DNA from: Cerasicoccus arenae
Lineage (GTDB): Bacteria > Verrucomicrobiota > Verrucomicrobiia > Opitutales > Cerasicoccaceae
DNA length: 64,000 nucleotides
Assembly (NCBI RefSeq): GCF_014651635.1
Contig: NZ_BMXG01000003.1
Span: 1-64,000 of the forward strand
Direction: 5' to 3'
In this document: piece after piece, positions 34,601-42,503 of the stretch
Layout: every line of letters begins with the position of its first letter
How positions within the stretch are numbered: position 1 is the stretch's first letter
The notes under the pieces: generated by a model
The model's database searches: none
What the model was told of the DNA's origin: nothing
Seen by the model: the letters and a program-made list of their open reading frames with translations, nothing else
Translations under genes and position numbers: made by a program

Positions 34601-34852
34601 ACACTCGCCCATAAGTACGATTTCGAGTATCCCGAGGACAAGCTGATCAAGCTGGCCAAGGAGGTGAAGACGGTGGTGGATGATAAAGCGAAATACACAG
34701 ACTGGAGCCAACGCGCCGACATCAAGGCCGAGCTGAAAGTGGATCTGATCATCCTGCTGGCGGAGAACGGTTATCCACCGGTGGATAGGGATGAGGTTTA
34801 CAAGGAGATCTTCGAGCAGGCGGAGAATTTTAAGAAGTATCAGGCGCGATGA
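31613..34852 (+). CDS. hsdR: Type I restriction enzyme R subunit
   Basis: This 1,079-residue subunit translocates and cleaves DNA lacking the methylation set by HsdM and HsdS. The N-terminal nuclease domain shows 'GILYINGLPLVVFEFKSA' (ExK at about 172-174). The SF2 motor follows with Walker A 'GATGCGKSYT' (about 322) and DEAH in 'VISDEAHRSQ' (about 424). Motif III-like 'GFTGTPID' and motif VI 'QTISRVNRRF' come next. The C-terminal helical region for M2S binding is present. Length is normal. Base composition is GC-rich like hsdM, unlike the two genes inserted between hsdS and hsdR. The gene ends in a 4-bp overlap with the next one. Confidence 0.97.
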   Translation: MKFTEAQLESAIIELLSAEGYPHVLGETILRSPQEVLIKEDLRHFLATQYAADFITPQEIEAVIKQLEAYSAADLYESNKQIMKLVSDGFLLKREDRSQKDLYIQLIDYSELVAFREPKAGEVPSILAEEEPVYQTGGNIFKIVNQQEIIGYEKRIPDGILYINGLPLVVFEFKSAIREEVGIHNAYEQLTVRYKRDIPELFKYNAFCVISDGVNNKAGSFFAPYEFYYAWRKTDGSELVEVDGINSLYSMIKGMFQQRRLIDVIRNFVYLPDVSRKEEKILCRYPQYYAATKLYRNILEHMKRPDGEGGFTGDGKGGTYFGATGCGKSYTMLFLARLLMKSVDLASPTIVLITDRTDLDDQLSGLFTNGKGYIGDEAVISVESRADLRRQLKGRNSGGVFLTTIHKFTEDTELLTDRTNVIVISDEAHRSQVNLDQKLRITEDGVKRTYGFAKYLHDSLPNATYVGFTGTPIDATLDVFGEVVDAYTMTESVADEITVPIVYEGRAAKVILDNSKLEEIEKYYDECAEAGASDYAIEDSKKTMANMGAILGDPKRIAALAEDFVAHYEKRVSEGSTVAGKAIFVSSSRQIAYDFYKQVIALRPQWGEVRICAEGVELSEKQRKEILPMEYIKMVMTRGQDDEKALYDLLGNKDERKKFDTQFKKAESNFKIAIVVDMWLTGFDVPFLDIIYIDKPVQRHNLIQTISRVNRRFENKQKGLVVDYIGIKKQMNLALAHYSKADSSNIEEIAASITVVKDHLDLLGRIFHQFDTKPYFSGLPMEQLHCLNLAAEFVQLTEKIEKRVMFLVKRLKAAYDICSGSDAFTETERDHIHFYLAVRAIVAKLTKGEAPDSAQMNAKVRKMISDALQSDGIEEIFKLGEDGAKEIDIFGDDYLAKIEKIKLPNTKIKLLQQLLKRAIDDFKKVNKVKGVDFTKQFQALVNKYNERDEKDILRSEVLEGFSDEMIALIQALQKEKESFGEMGIDLEEKSFYDILKTLAHKYDFEYPEDKLIKLAKEVKTVVDDKAKYTDWSQRADIKAELKVDLIILLAENGYPPVDRDEVYKEIFEQAENFKKYQAR

Positions 34853-35820
34853 ACTACTGGTGGGTAAACCATAAGCAAACATTTCGCCAAGAATTTAGCG
34901 GGAAGTATGTTTGGTGCCCAAAGCTGAAGTCGAACGGACAGCAAAGCCATTACTATGAGTCGATGCGCGAGGTACAGCCAGGCGATTTATTATTTTCATA
35001 TGCCTATGCGGCGGTGCAGGGATTTGGCTTTGCTCGGACGCATTGCTACTCTTGTCCGAAGCCCGATGACTTCGGCAAAGTGGGCGACGTCTGGAACACG
35101 CGCGGCTGGCGAGTGGATGTCGAATTCCAAGCATTTTCCAATCCGCTGCGGACGGCCGATTACGCCAGTGAAATTGCACCATTGCTGCCCAACAAGTATT
35201 CGCCGATACGTGCCGATGGCTTCGGCAACCAGGTGGCTTATTTTGCGATGGTCCCCGAAGCAATGGCAATGAAAGTCGCTGAGCTAGCCGACCCTATGCT
35301 GGCCATGGGATTAACAAGCGTGGGCGAACGAGAGAATTTAATCGAGATTGCGCTACCCTCTTTGCAAGAGTGGGAAGACCGACAGCAGCAAATTATTGCT
35401 GCTAGGAATGAACTACCGCTAACTACCCGTGAGGCACTGATACAATCTCGAATCGGCCAGGGGCTCTTCAAGCAACGCGTTGGTCGCTTCGAACGTGCTT
35501 GCCGAATTACCAAGGTAGATAATCCAACGCACCTGATAGCCAGCCACATTAAACCCTGGCGTGAGTCGGACGACGAAGAGCGTCTCTCTGCTGGCAATGG
35601 CCTACTCCTCACGCCTTCCATCGACCACCTGTTTGATCGTGGGTTCATCTCCTTCGCTGATGACGGAGAACTGATCGCCTCTCCAATCGCCGACAAAGCA
35701 TCGCTGAAGCAGATGGGTGTCGCAACCGATGAAGTGATCCATGTTGGCCAATTTAACACCGACCAAAAACATTTCCTCGACTACCACCGTAAAGAAATCC
35801 TGCTGAAGTCAGCCTCTTGA
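34849..35820 (+). CDS. EVE-like plus HNH endonuclease, probable modification-dependent nuclease
   Basis: This is a 323-residue protein. The N-terminal ~110 residues ('MNYWWVNHKQTFRQEFSGKY' onward, 'QPGDLLFSYAYAAVQGFGFA') resemble EVE/PUA-like domains that bind modified bases. The C-terminal third is an HNH_2 nuclease: 'PTHLIASHIKPWRE' with the first His, 'LSAGNGLLLTPSIDHLFDRG' with the Asn and second His. This pairing is typical of modification-dependent (type IV-like) restriction enzymes that attack phages with altered bases, complementing the type I system. It shares a 4-bp overlap with hsdR and is 4 bp from the next gene. The modified base is unknown. Confidence 0.8.
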   Translation: MNYWWVNHKQTFRQEFSGKYVWCPKLKSNGQQSHYYESMREVQPGDLLFSYAYAAVQGFGFARTHCYSCPKPDDFGKVGDVWNTRGWRVDVEFQAFSNPLRTADYASEIAPLLPNKYSPIRADGFGNQVAYFAMVPEAMAMKVAELADPMLAMGLTSVGERENLIEIALPSLQEWEDRQQQIIAARNELPLTTREALIQSRIGQGLFKQRVGRFERACRITKVDNPTHLIASHIKPWRESDDEERLSAGNGLLLTPSIDHLFDRGFISFADDGELIASPIADKASLKQMGVATDEVIHVGQFNTDQKHFLDYHRKEILLKSAS

Positions 35821-35824
35821 AACC

Positions 35825-36694
35825 ATGAAAACGAGCCCTAAAACCCTCCAAATATTTCTACCTGAAGGAGATGCAGCCGGCATACGTGTGGCAGAGTTGA
35901 CAACACGCATTGTGCAAGCCGTCGCGGTTCCTCGCACTCGCCTGAAAGAGTTTTTTGAGCGAGCGGAATCCAGGCATATTGGCGTTTATTACTTATTTGG
36001 TGGTGACGACGAGTCGACCAAACCGATCGCCTATATCGGGCAAACGGAAGACTTGAAACAGCGTCTAAAGAATCATGACAGCAATAAGGAGTTTTGGAAT
36101 CTGGCAATCATTGTCATTTCGCGAACCCACTCCTTCACCCAAGCCCACATCCGATGGCTGGAGTGGCATTCTATTCGATTGGCAAATGAAGCAAAGCGTT
36201 TTCGCCTGGATAATGGCAATGCCGGTTCGGAGCCATTCGTGACGGAGCCTATTCGCGCGGACTTGGAGGAGATCTTTGAGACAGCGTCACTGCTGCTGGA
36301 AAGCTTGAGTTTTCCACTATTTGACCCACTGATCGAGCGGCTTTCAATGAGGCAAAAAGAGCAGGACTTGTGGCATATCAATGCGACTGGTGTTAGTGCG
36401 ACTGCAACCTTTACAACTGATGGCATCGTCGTGCACAAGGGATCGATTGCTAGATTAAAGATGTCTCGTAGTGCGGAAAACAGCTTCTTTGACAAACGGC
36501 GAGAGCGCATGATTCAAGATGGAATCCTGATCGAGAAAGATGGCGGCTACCTATTCACTGAAGACTACCCATTCAAGTCGCCCAGTGGCGCAGCAGCAAT
36601 CGTACGCGCCAGACATTCCAATGGCTGGATCGAATGGAAAAACAAATCCGGCCAAACGCTGAAGGAAGTCAAGCGCTCCGATGCCGACGAATAA
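35825..36694 (+). CDS. GIY-YIG nuclease-family protein with DUF4357
   Basis: This 289-residue protein contains a GIY-YIG fold at about residues 45-130 ('HIGVYYLFGGDDESTKPIAYIGQT': GVYY and YIG as the two signature triads, then 'WLEWHSI' with the possible catalytic Glu). The C-terminal ~90 residues ('ATFTTDGIVVHKGSIAR', 'SGAAAIVRARHSNGWIEWK') match the DUF4357 module. Such proteins are common next to restriction genes, though their activity is mostly undefined. The gap to the previous gene is 4 bp and it overlaps the helicase gene by 14 bp, so it belongs to the same operon. Confidence 0.82.
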   Translation: MKTSPKTLQIFLPEGDAAGIRVAELTTRIVQAVAVPRTRLKEFFERAESRHIGVYYLFGGDDESTKPIAYIGQTEDLKQRLKNHDSNKEFWNLAIIVISRTHSFTQAHIRWLEWHSIRLANEAKRFRLDNGNAGSEPFVTEPIRADLEEIFETASLLLESLSFPLFDPLIERLSMRQKEQDLWHINATGVSATATFTTDGIVVHKGSIARLKMSRSAENSFFDKRRERMIQDGILIEKDGGYLFTEDYPFKSPSGAAAIVRARHSNGWIEWKNKSGQTLKEVKRSDADE

Positions 36695-38444
36695 CCAGCT
36701 AGCCCTCTACCAGGAGCTCAAGCAGCTCGTGGCCGAAGAGTCCCGAGCCTTGCAAGCCAGCCACGAGAAACTGCTGCGCATGCCAGTGGGCAAGCGGGTG
36801 TTTCAAGGGAAATGTTTGGAGCGGGTTACCTATCGGCAGAAGCAGGACAACAACGTGCTGCGCTTTGAGTGTGATGAGAATCTATCCGAGTTTCGTGAAG
36901 GCGACCCGATCGTCCTGCACACAGGAAATCCCTTTGAGCCGGTAAGCTATGGCAACTGGGTGCGTGATGGTGAAACCTTCAGCGGACGAGAGTTTGTCGA
37001 GATTGCCGTCTCTGATGTAGGTACCCAGGCGATTGCCGCCTGTGGTGACTCCTTGATGATCGACGCTGGCATCTTTGATCCAGCGCCGCAGCTCAATCGA
37101 GCTTTGGACGAAATGGGAGCGTCGAAGCGTGGGCAGTCGCGTATCTTGCCGCTGATCGAAGGCAAAGTGCAAACGGATGGCGTTGATCCTGAAGAATACG
37201 ACAACGCAGCGACCGAAGCAGCAACCAACAACTTTAACGATTCGCAACAAGACGGGGTCGCCATTGGCAGCACGACTGACTGGTGCGCCCTGATTCAAGG
37301 ACCTCCAGGAACGGGTAAAACACGAGTGCTAGCGCAAATCGTTCGGCAGCGTTTGGCTTGTGGCGAACGCATTTTGGTAACGGCGTGCACGCACCGGGCG
37401 ATTCATGAAGCGCTGAATAAAATCCATGGACTAAATCCGGAGCTGGAGCGCGTGGCTAAAGTAGGGGTTTATAGCATTGATCAGAGTTTGGAAGTCCCGG
37501 TTTACGATAACTATGCCGAGTGTGGTTTCGACGAGAGCACCGAGGGCTACGTGATCGGCGCGACGCCCTTCACTGCGTTCAGCAGTCGGTTGAATCGGGC
37601 AGAGTTTGACTGCGTGATTATCGATGAGGCCAGCCAGATGACCTTGCCCTTGGCGATCATGGCGATGCTCAGCGCAGATTGCTATGTGGTCATTGGCGAC
37701 GAAAAGCAGTTGCCGCCAGTCTTGCTTTCCAAGTGTGCCTTTGAGGCTAAAAATTTTGGGCTGTTTCAACGTCTGCGTCATGTTGCGGAGCGTGAAATGC
37801 TGACGACGACCTACCGCATGAATCATGAAATATGCCGCTGGGTGAGCTCGGAATTTTACTCGGGTGAACTGGAGCCGCATGAAGGGTGCAGGGATAATGT
37901 GCTGCCACTGAGCGGCGAGGCGAGCCAACCCTGGCTCAACGAAGCCCTGAGTAGTGAGCATAGTCTGGTGTGGATACCCACGCAGGTTGAAAATACCCGG
38001 CACTACTCGATGGAGGAAGCTGACCTCGTGAACCAACTAATAGCTGAGTTGCATCGGCGGGGGCATCCCCTGAGCGACGTGGGTGTGATTACCCCCTTTC
38101 GTCGGCAAGCGCGAGTGATCCGCCAACGATTGCGCCAGAATCGCACCTGGGATCGAGCGGATTTGCAGGGCGTCGTCGTAGACACCGTAGAGCGTATGCA
38201 GGGTCAGGAACGCAGCGTGATCATCCTGAGCACGGCGGCGGCGGATCGGCGGTTTCTCAGCGCCGTCGAGGAATTTGTATATTTTCCGTCGCGCCTGAAT
38301 GTGATCGTGAGTCGCGCTAAAGTGAAGGTTATCGTGCTAGCGGCGGAGAATTTTTTGCAAACAGTGAGCGCGATGGATGAAGTGCGGGAAGCGATTGAGC
38401 ACTGGCGAAGCTTGAGGGAGGCAAGTCACGTCGTTGACGTATAG
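36681..38444 (+). CDS. SF1 helicase, UPF1/DNA2/NAM7-like
   Basis: A 587-residue superfamily 1 helicase. After an N-terminal domain of about 190 residues that may be a beta-barrel ('VFQGKCLERVTYRQKQDNNVLRFECDENLSEF') come the motor motifs. These are Walker A 'IQGPPGTGKTRVLAQIV' (about 205), DEAS in 'CVIIDEASQMTLPLAI' (about 316), motif III 'VIGDEKQLPPV', 'TTYRMNHEI' and motif VI 'NVIVSRAKVKVIVLA'. The GPPGTGK/DEAS form is that of UPF1, DNA2 and related nucleic-acid helicases. Members of this branch occur in several defence systems. The gene is 14 bp into the previous one and 2 bp before the next, so it is co-expressed. Confidence 0.88.
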   Translation: MPTNNQLALYQELKQLVAEESRALQASHEKLLRMPVGKRVFQGKCLERVTYRQKQDNNVLRFECDENLSEFREGDPIVLHTGNPFEPVSYGNWVRDGETFSGREFVEIAVSDVGTQAIAACGDSLMIDAGIFDPAPQLNRALDEMGASKRGQSRILPLIEGKVQTDGVDPEEYDNAATEAATNNFNDSQQDGVAIGSTTDWCALIQGPPGTGKTRVLAQIVRQRLACGERILVTACTHRAIHEALNKIHGLNPELERVAKVGVYSIDQSLEVPVYDNYAECGFDESTEGYVIGATPFTAFSSRLNRAEFDCVIIDEASQMTLPLAIMAMLSADCYVVIGDEKQLPPVLLSKCAFEAKNFGLFQRLRHVAEREMLTTTYRMNHEICRWVSSEFYSGELEPHEGCRDNVLPLSGEASQPWLNEALSSEHSLVWIPTQVENTRHYSMEEADLVNQLIAELHRRGHPLSDVGVITPFRRQARVIRQRLRQNRTWDRADLQGVVVDTVERMQGQERSVIILSTAAADRRFLSAVEEFVYFPSRLNVIVSRAKVKVIVLAAENFLQTVSAMDEVREAIEHWRSLREASHVVDV

Positions 38445-38446
38445 CC

Positions 38447-40456
38447 ATGGCCCGCATGCTTCCAGATCGCTTGCCGCAAAAGCTGCCCGACCACTTGGTG
38501 AAGGTGTGGCGGCAACTGCGTGCGATCGATGACGATGATCTAGTTTGCCGTATCAGTTACCAGATCGCCAATCCAAATCACCCAGATTTTCTGGTGATCT
38601 ACCGCAACCGCGCCGCGTTCTTGCTGGCCGTGAATAGCGCAGATACGGAGGCTGTGGATCGATATTTCCAATGCGAATTGCTGGACGGCGATGGCGAAGC
38701 GCCTGAGGACCTGAAGCAGGCGCATAGCCTAAGTGCCTTCACCCAAGTGGTGCTTGAAGAACTGGGTGCTGGCGCGGATCTGAGCTTGCAGCATTGGGTG
38801 CTCTTTCCCAAGGCATCCGATGAATCGGTGGAACGACTCGCGCGCAGTTGGCAGGGTGCGCCACGATTGTTCCTCGGCAAACAGGAGTGTCGCGAGGAAT
38901 CGTTGCTGCGGCATTTTCAAGCGGCGGCGGACCTTGAGCTGGACCAACAGGTATTGAACTTGATCGTCGGGCGTTTTGCGCCAGAGGCGGCGATTCCCGC
39001 AAGCTGGGTGACGCGCGCCGAGCGATTGTCGACTAAGGAAGCTCCCAAACAAATGGACTTCCTCCTGGATTATGACCAGGAGGCGGCCATGAAGCGTGAC
39101 TTGGAGTTGTCCAGTGAAGCATTTAAGGCGGCCAGCTCGGGGCATGTGCGCCTCGTGACGGGCACGGCGGGCTGCGGCAAAACGTTGATCCTGCTTTTCC
39201 GCGCGCGTCTCTCCGCCACACTGAATGATAATCAGCGTGTGCTCGTGCTGATGCACAACAAACCGCTGCGGGCGGATCTACAGACGCGGGCGAAGGAGCT
39301 GGGTATGTCGCGCAACGTGGAATGGCGAACGTTCTTCAGTTGGCTACATTCGATGATGAAGTTTAACATGATCGAGCCAGCGACCCGCAATGCGTTTATC
39401 AACCAAGCATTGAAAGACGAAGAGCTTGAAGGGCAGTTCACACGCGAGTTCCTGCTGGATGAGTTTGAATGGATTTCGGATAACGCTCTGGATAGCCCGT
39501 CACTCGACTGGTATCTGGAAAGCGCGCGGACCGGCCGCAAGCGAGCCCTGCAACCCACGCAGCGCCAAGGCGTCTACCAGCTATACTCCCTATACCGGAA
39601 GATGCTCGATTCGCAGGACCAAGTTGATTGGCCAGTGGCTCCCCGACTTTTTCTCAAGAAGCTGCGCGATGGCGCAATTGCGGGAAAGACTTACCACACC
39701 ATTTACATCGATGAAGCCCAGTTTTTTGCACCGATCTGGTTTGAGTGCGTGAAGGCTGCGCTTCACCCCGAATATGGTCGGCTCTTTATGGCGGCGGACC
39801 CAACCCAAGGCTTTTTACGCAGTGGACAGTCCTGGGTGCAAGTCTTGGGTGGCGACATGCGCGGGCGTTCGCAGCGCCTAACTAAACCCTATCGGAATAC
39901 CCGTGAGATCATGGCATTGGCTAAGCGATTCTACGTGAGCCGTATCCGCAGCGAGGAGGACGAAGTGAATCTGCCAGATCAGGCCTACATCGAATCGATG
40001 CCCAGTGGCGAGGCAGCTAACTTGGTCAACGCGGGCAGCCGATCGATGCAGAATGTCTTGGTGGAACAATTGAAGCAGCTCTTCGATAGCGGGCTCAACC
40101 CAGGTAATGTCCTACTGATCGATGCGTCAGGATACAGTGAGCAAAGCGAACTGGATCACCTGGGGATACACTTTGGCGATAAGATTGTCTCGGCTGCTGA
40201 CGCTAAGAACCGGAGCCAAATGCGCGTCAGCACGATCAACGCTTGCACGGGCATTGAATCACCGATTGTGGTGATCATCGGCCTGGATCGATTGTTCGAG
40301 CAGGAAAAAGCGCTCGGCATGGATGAAATAGATCGCGAAGAACTCGTGCGAAAGAATACTAAGCGTGTCTTCGTGGCAATTACCCGGGCTTCGCAAAAGG
40401 TCGTGGTGGTTTTTAAGAGCGAGAATACGCGGAGAATTTTGACAACGAAAGAATGA
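38447..40456 (+). CDS. SF1 helicase-like ATPase (UvrD/DUF2075-like) with unknown N-terminal domain
   Basis: This is a 669-residue protein. The ATPase part has Walker A 'VTGTAGCGKTLILLFRAR' (about 238), 'VLMHNKPLRADLQTRAKEL', Walker B 'HTIYIDEAQFFAPIWF' (DEAQ, about 421) and motif VI 'RVFVAITRASQKVVVV' near the C-terminus, as in UvrD-type and DUF2075 ATPases. The N-terminal ~190 residues have a faint likeness to the NERD nuclease fold ('DFLVIYRNRAAFLLAV'), but the family's ExK catalytic pair is not seen, so this is weak. The last gene of the operon; an integrase gene converges on it 64 bp later. Confidence 0.8.
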   Translation: MARMLPDRLPQKLPDHLVKVWRQLRAIDDDDLVCRISYQIANPNHPDFLVIYRNRAAFLLAVNSADTEAVDRYFQCELLDGDGEAPEDLKQAHSLSAFTQVVLEELGAGADLSLQHWVLFPKASDESVERLARSWQGAPRLFLGKQECREESLLRHFQAAADLELDQQVLNLIVGRFAPEAAIPASWVTRAERLSTKEAPKQMDFLLDYDQEAAMKRDLELSSEAFKAASSGHVRLVTGTAGCGKTLILLFRARLSATLNDNQRVLVLMHNKPLRADLQTRAKELGMSRNVEWRTFFSWLHSMMKFNMIEPATRNAFINQALKDEELEGQFTREFLLDEFEWISDNALDSPSLDWYLESARTGRKRALQPTQRQGVYQLYSLYRKMLDSQDQVDWPVAPRLFLKKLRDGAIAGKTYHTIYIDEAQFFAPIWFECVKAALHPEYGRLFMAADPTQGFLRSGQSWVQVLGGDMRGRSQRLTKPYRNTREIMALAKRFYVSRIRSEEDEVNLPDQAYIESMPSGEAANLVNAGSRSMQNVLVEQLKQLFDSGLNPGNVLLIDASGYSEQSELDHLGIHFGDKIVSAADAKNRSQMRVSTINACTGIESPIVVIIGLDRLFEQEKALGMDEIDREELVRKNTKRVFVAITRASQKVVVVFKSENTRRILTTKE

Positions 40457-40520
40457 TAAACTCGTAGCAAAATTTATTTTGCAAGAATTAGGCAGTTTTT
40501 CGGTTCTTGTGAGTGGGCTC

Positions 40521-42176
40521 TTATCGCAGCTTTTGTTTAGCTAATCTTATCGTTGAATTTGCAGGTGTCGTCCAAGGTGTAACCGATATTGGATAGTCGA
40601 TATTTTTGATCTCCTCGTAGAGAACTGTAATTTGAAATCCAACACCGTAGCGTGAACTCACCGCTGAATCGGCGTGCCCGGTGAGTGCATCATGCTTATC
40701 CCGGGGTATTCCCGCGTTACGGCAAGCGTCTTTGAATGTATGCCGGAAGCTATGGAATACTTTACGGGTGTCTTCGACCCCACAGTCCTGTGAGATGTAT
40801 TTATTGATCCACTTGGAGAACTGACGCGTACACTTTTCCTGATGGTGATTGAGATGAGGAAACAAGTGGGTGTGCTTTAGTCTTTGGATTGAGGCGATGT
40901 AGCTGATAAATCCCAATTCCAGCAACTTTGGGTGAAGGGGGATTTGGCGCATGCTACCCGATGTTTTCAATGATTTGCCTTCGCCATCAACATTGATGTC
41001 CAAATACCAAAGGTCATCCTGCTGTTTAACGTCGGTTAGCCGTAGTTGGCCCAATTCCTCGAGTCTCGCACCGGTGTATAGAGCCATTAGCGGAAGCCAA
41101 TATGCGGTTGCTATTCCACACTTTGGATGTCGCGCTTGTCCTAAATATACTGGGGACTTTTCGAATATAGCCTTTAGGTCCTCACTATCGAATGGCAATC
41201 GAGATTTCGCGGATACTTTGGGCAAGGGAGCAGCGATGCCTAAGGCCGGGTTCCGATCAATGTAGCCATTTTTGATGCACCAACTAAGCACAGAACGGAC
41301 TGCAGCGAGGATTTTGTTAATGGAGGCTGGGTGTAGTCGCGCACAATTATTCTTGCGATATTTTGCGATTAATTGAGGCATGGGTAATGAACGATCATTG
41401 CGCGCAACGCGCTTGGGAACTTGCAAAAGGGCTTCTTTAAACTCCCTAATATCGGCAGGAGTGATGGTCTCGACTGTCTTGTCACCCTTGAGATCAATGA
41501 ATCGCCGTATAGCCAATCTCCATTCTTGAATGGTTATGTCAGGGCGCTGTCCATCACGCTCCCACTTGATAAGCATCTCACTGATTCGATTGACGCTAGG
41601 AGATGTCGAAGCGTGAACGTTGGATATGGAGTGGGCGGGTTCTTCCAAATACTCAAGGTGCTGATTATCACCTGATGATCGTCGCATTATTTCTTCTAGG
41701 TATTCCAATCGGGCTTGGAGAAGATAGTAGCCAGCGCGTCGCCACGATTGAGTCTCGGGTTCTAAAAATGGCGCACGTTCCCGAGTCACTGAGTTTATGA
41801 AATCTTTCCGTGAGCGAAAGTCCATTTGCGCAAGTGATTGCCGTAAGGTTTCAGGAGAGTCATCGGGTGGAGTAACGGTTCCTGCCAGGCGATTCTCAAA
41901 GTCCTGATTAAGCGCCTGTCGTTTCCAATTTTCAGCCAGAGCTTTGGCTTCGGCGTGTCCAAACTGATCCATTAAGCGATATACATCCTCAAGCATTTGA
42001 TTTACGGATGCCATGACCAATGCGGCACGTCGATTGGCGCTGGCGATCCGTCTCGTTTTCAGCGAAAGACAGAGCTCGGTTTGACCGAGTAGGGGTTTTA
42101 GCGCAGCAGGCACGCGCTGTCTATAATAGTACCCGGATGAACGTTTTTGAACATAGCTGGCCAAGCGCATAGGCAA
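40521..42176 (-). CDS. Tyrosine-type integrase at a tRNA-Arg scar
   Basis: This is a 551-residue integrase with an N-terminal DUF6538-like region ('MRLASYVQKRSSGYYYRQRVPAALKPLLG'). The catalytic residues are Arg in 'LYTGARLEELGQL', HxxR in 'FHSFRHTFKDACR', and His and Tyr in 'LTGHADSAVSSRYGVGF'. It is longer than most phage integrases because of the N-terminal extension. The start lies about 100 bp from a 22-bp tRNA-Arg 3' fragment (42279-42300), probably its attachment site. It converges on the defence operon and is the likely mover of that island. Confidence 0.92.
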   Translation of the reverse strand: MPMRLASYVQKRSSGYYYRQRVPAALKPLLGQTELCLSLKTRRIASANRRAALVMASVNQMLEDVYRLMDQFGHAEAKALAENWKRQALNQDFENRLAGTVTPPDDSPETLRQSLAQMDFRSRKDFINSVTRERAPFLEPETQSWRRAGYYLLQARLEYLEEIMRRSSGDNQHLEYLEEPAHSISNVHASTSPSVNRISEMLIKWERDGQRPDITIQEWRLAIRRFIDLKGDKTVETITPADIREFKEALLQVPKRVARNDRSLPMPQLIAKYRKNNCARLHPASINKILAAVRSVLSWCIKNGYIDRNPALGIAAPLPKVSAKSRLPFDSEDLKAIFEKSPVYLGQARHPKCGIATAYWLPLMALYTGARLEELGQLRLTDVKQQDDLWYLDINVDGEGKSLKTSGSMRQIPLHPKLLELGFISYIASIQRLKHTHLFPHLNHHQEKCTRQFSKWINKYISQDCGVEDTRKVFHSFRHTFKDACRNAGIPRDKHDALTGHADSAVSSRYGVGFQITVLYEEIKNIDYPISVTPWTTPANSTIRLAKQKLR

Positions 42177-42278
42177 CTCCCTTGTGTAGCATTATTAACC
42201 GTTATGTGTAGCAACTTTTATGTTGCTACCGGCTCCAACTGGCTAATCCGTTGATTTCAAAGGGAATTTCGACAATCA

Positions 42279-42300
42279 TGGCGCACCCGGGAGGATTCGA
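42279..42300 (-). other. tRNA-Arg 3'-end fragment, attachment-site scar
   Basis: The minus strand reads TCGAATCC then TCCCGGGTGCGCCA, equal to the T-loop, T-stem and acceptor 3' end with CCA of a tRNA-Arg-type gene. The 5' side of the T stem and the rest of the tRNA are absent (the preceding bases do not pair). This is what remains when an element inserts into the 3' end of a tRNA gene. The adjacent integrase supports this. Confidence 0.75.
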
Positions 42301-42503
42301 CGCCGTTGAAGGAAATCCAGTGAAATCAGTAGCTTAGCCTAGAGCTATGAGCCGAATTACTGATCTTAGTGTAGCAGGCCGTGTGACGGCTGTGTAGCGA
42401 AGATTTTGTCGCTTGTGGATAACTTCAGGAACCAGAAGGACAAGAAATCCAAGGCAAATACGCGTTCAGAGGAAATCTAAATCGCATTGGCGTGAACATC
42501 ACT

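Noticed and set aside
38447-39000. NERD nuclease domain at the N-terminus of the last defence gene
   Set aside because: The strand pattern is vaguely similar but the Glu-x-Lys catalytic pair is missing, so I do not claim a nuclease.
10390-42300. CRISPR array or cas genes in the accessory region
   Set aside because: No regularly spaced direct repeats and no Cas motifs were seen; the only repeats are two 29-bp units and the inverted repeats of the recombinase unit.
42270-42310. Intact tRNA-Arg gene
   Set aside because: Only the T-loop to CCA part is present; upstream bases do not pair as a T stem, and no anticodon arm is found.
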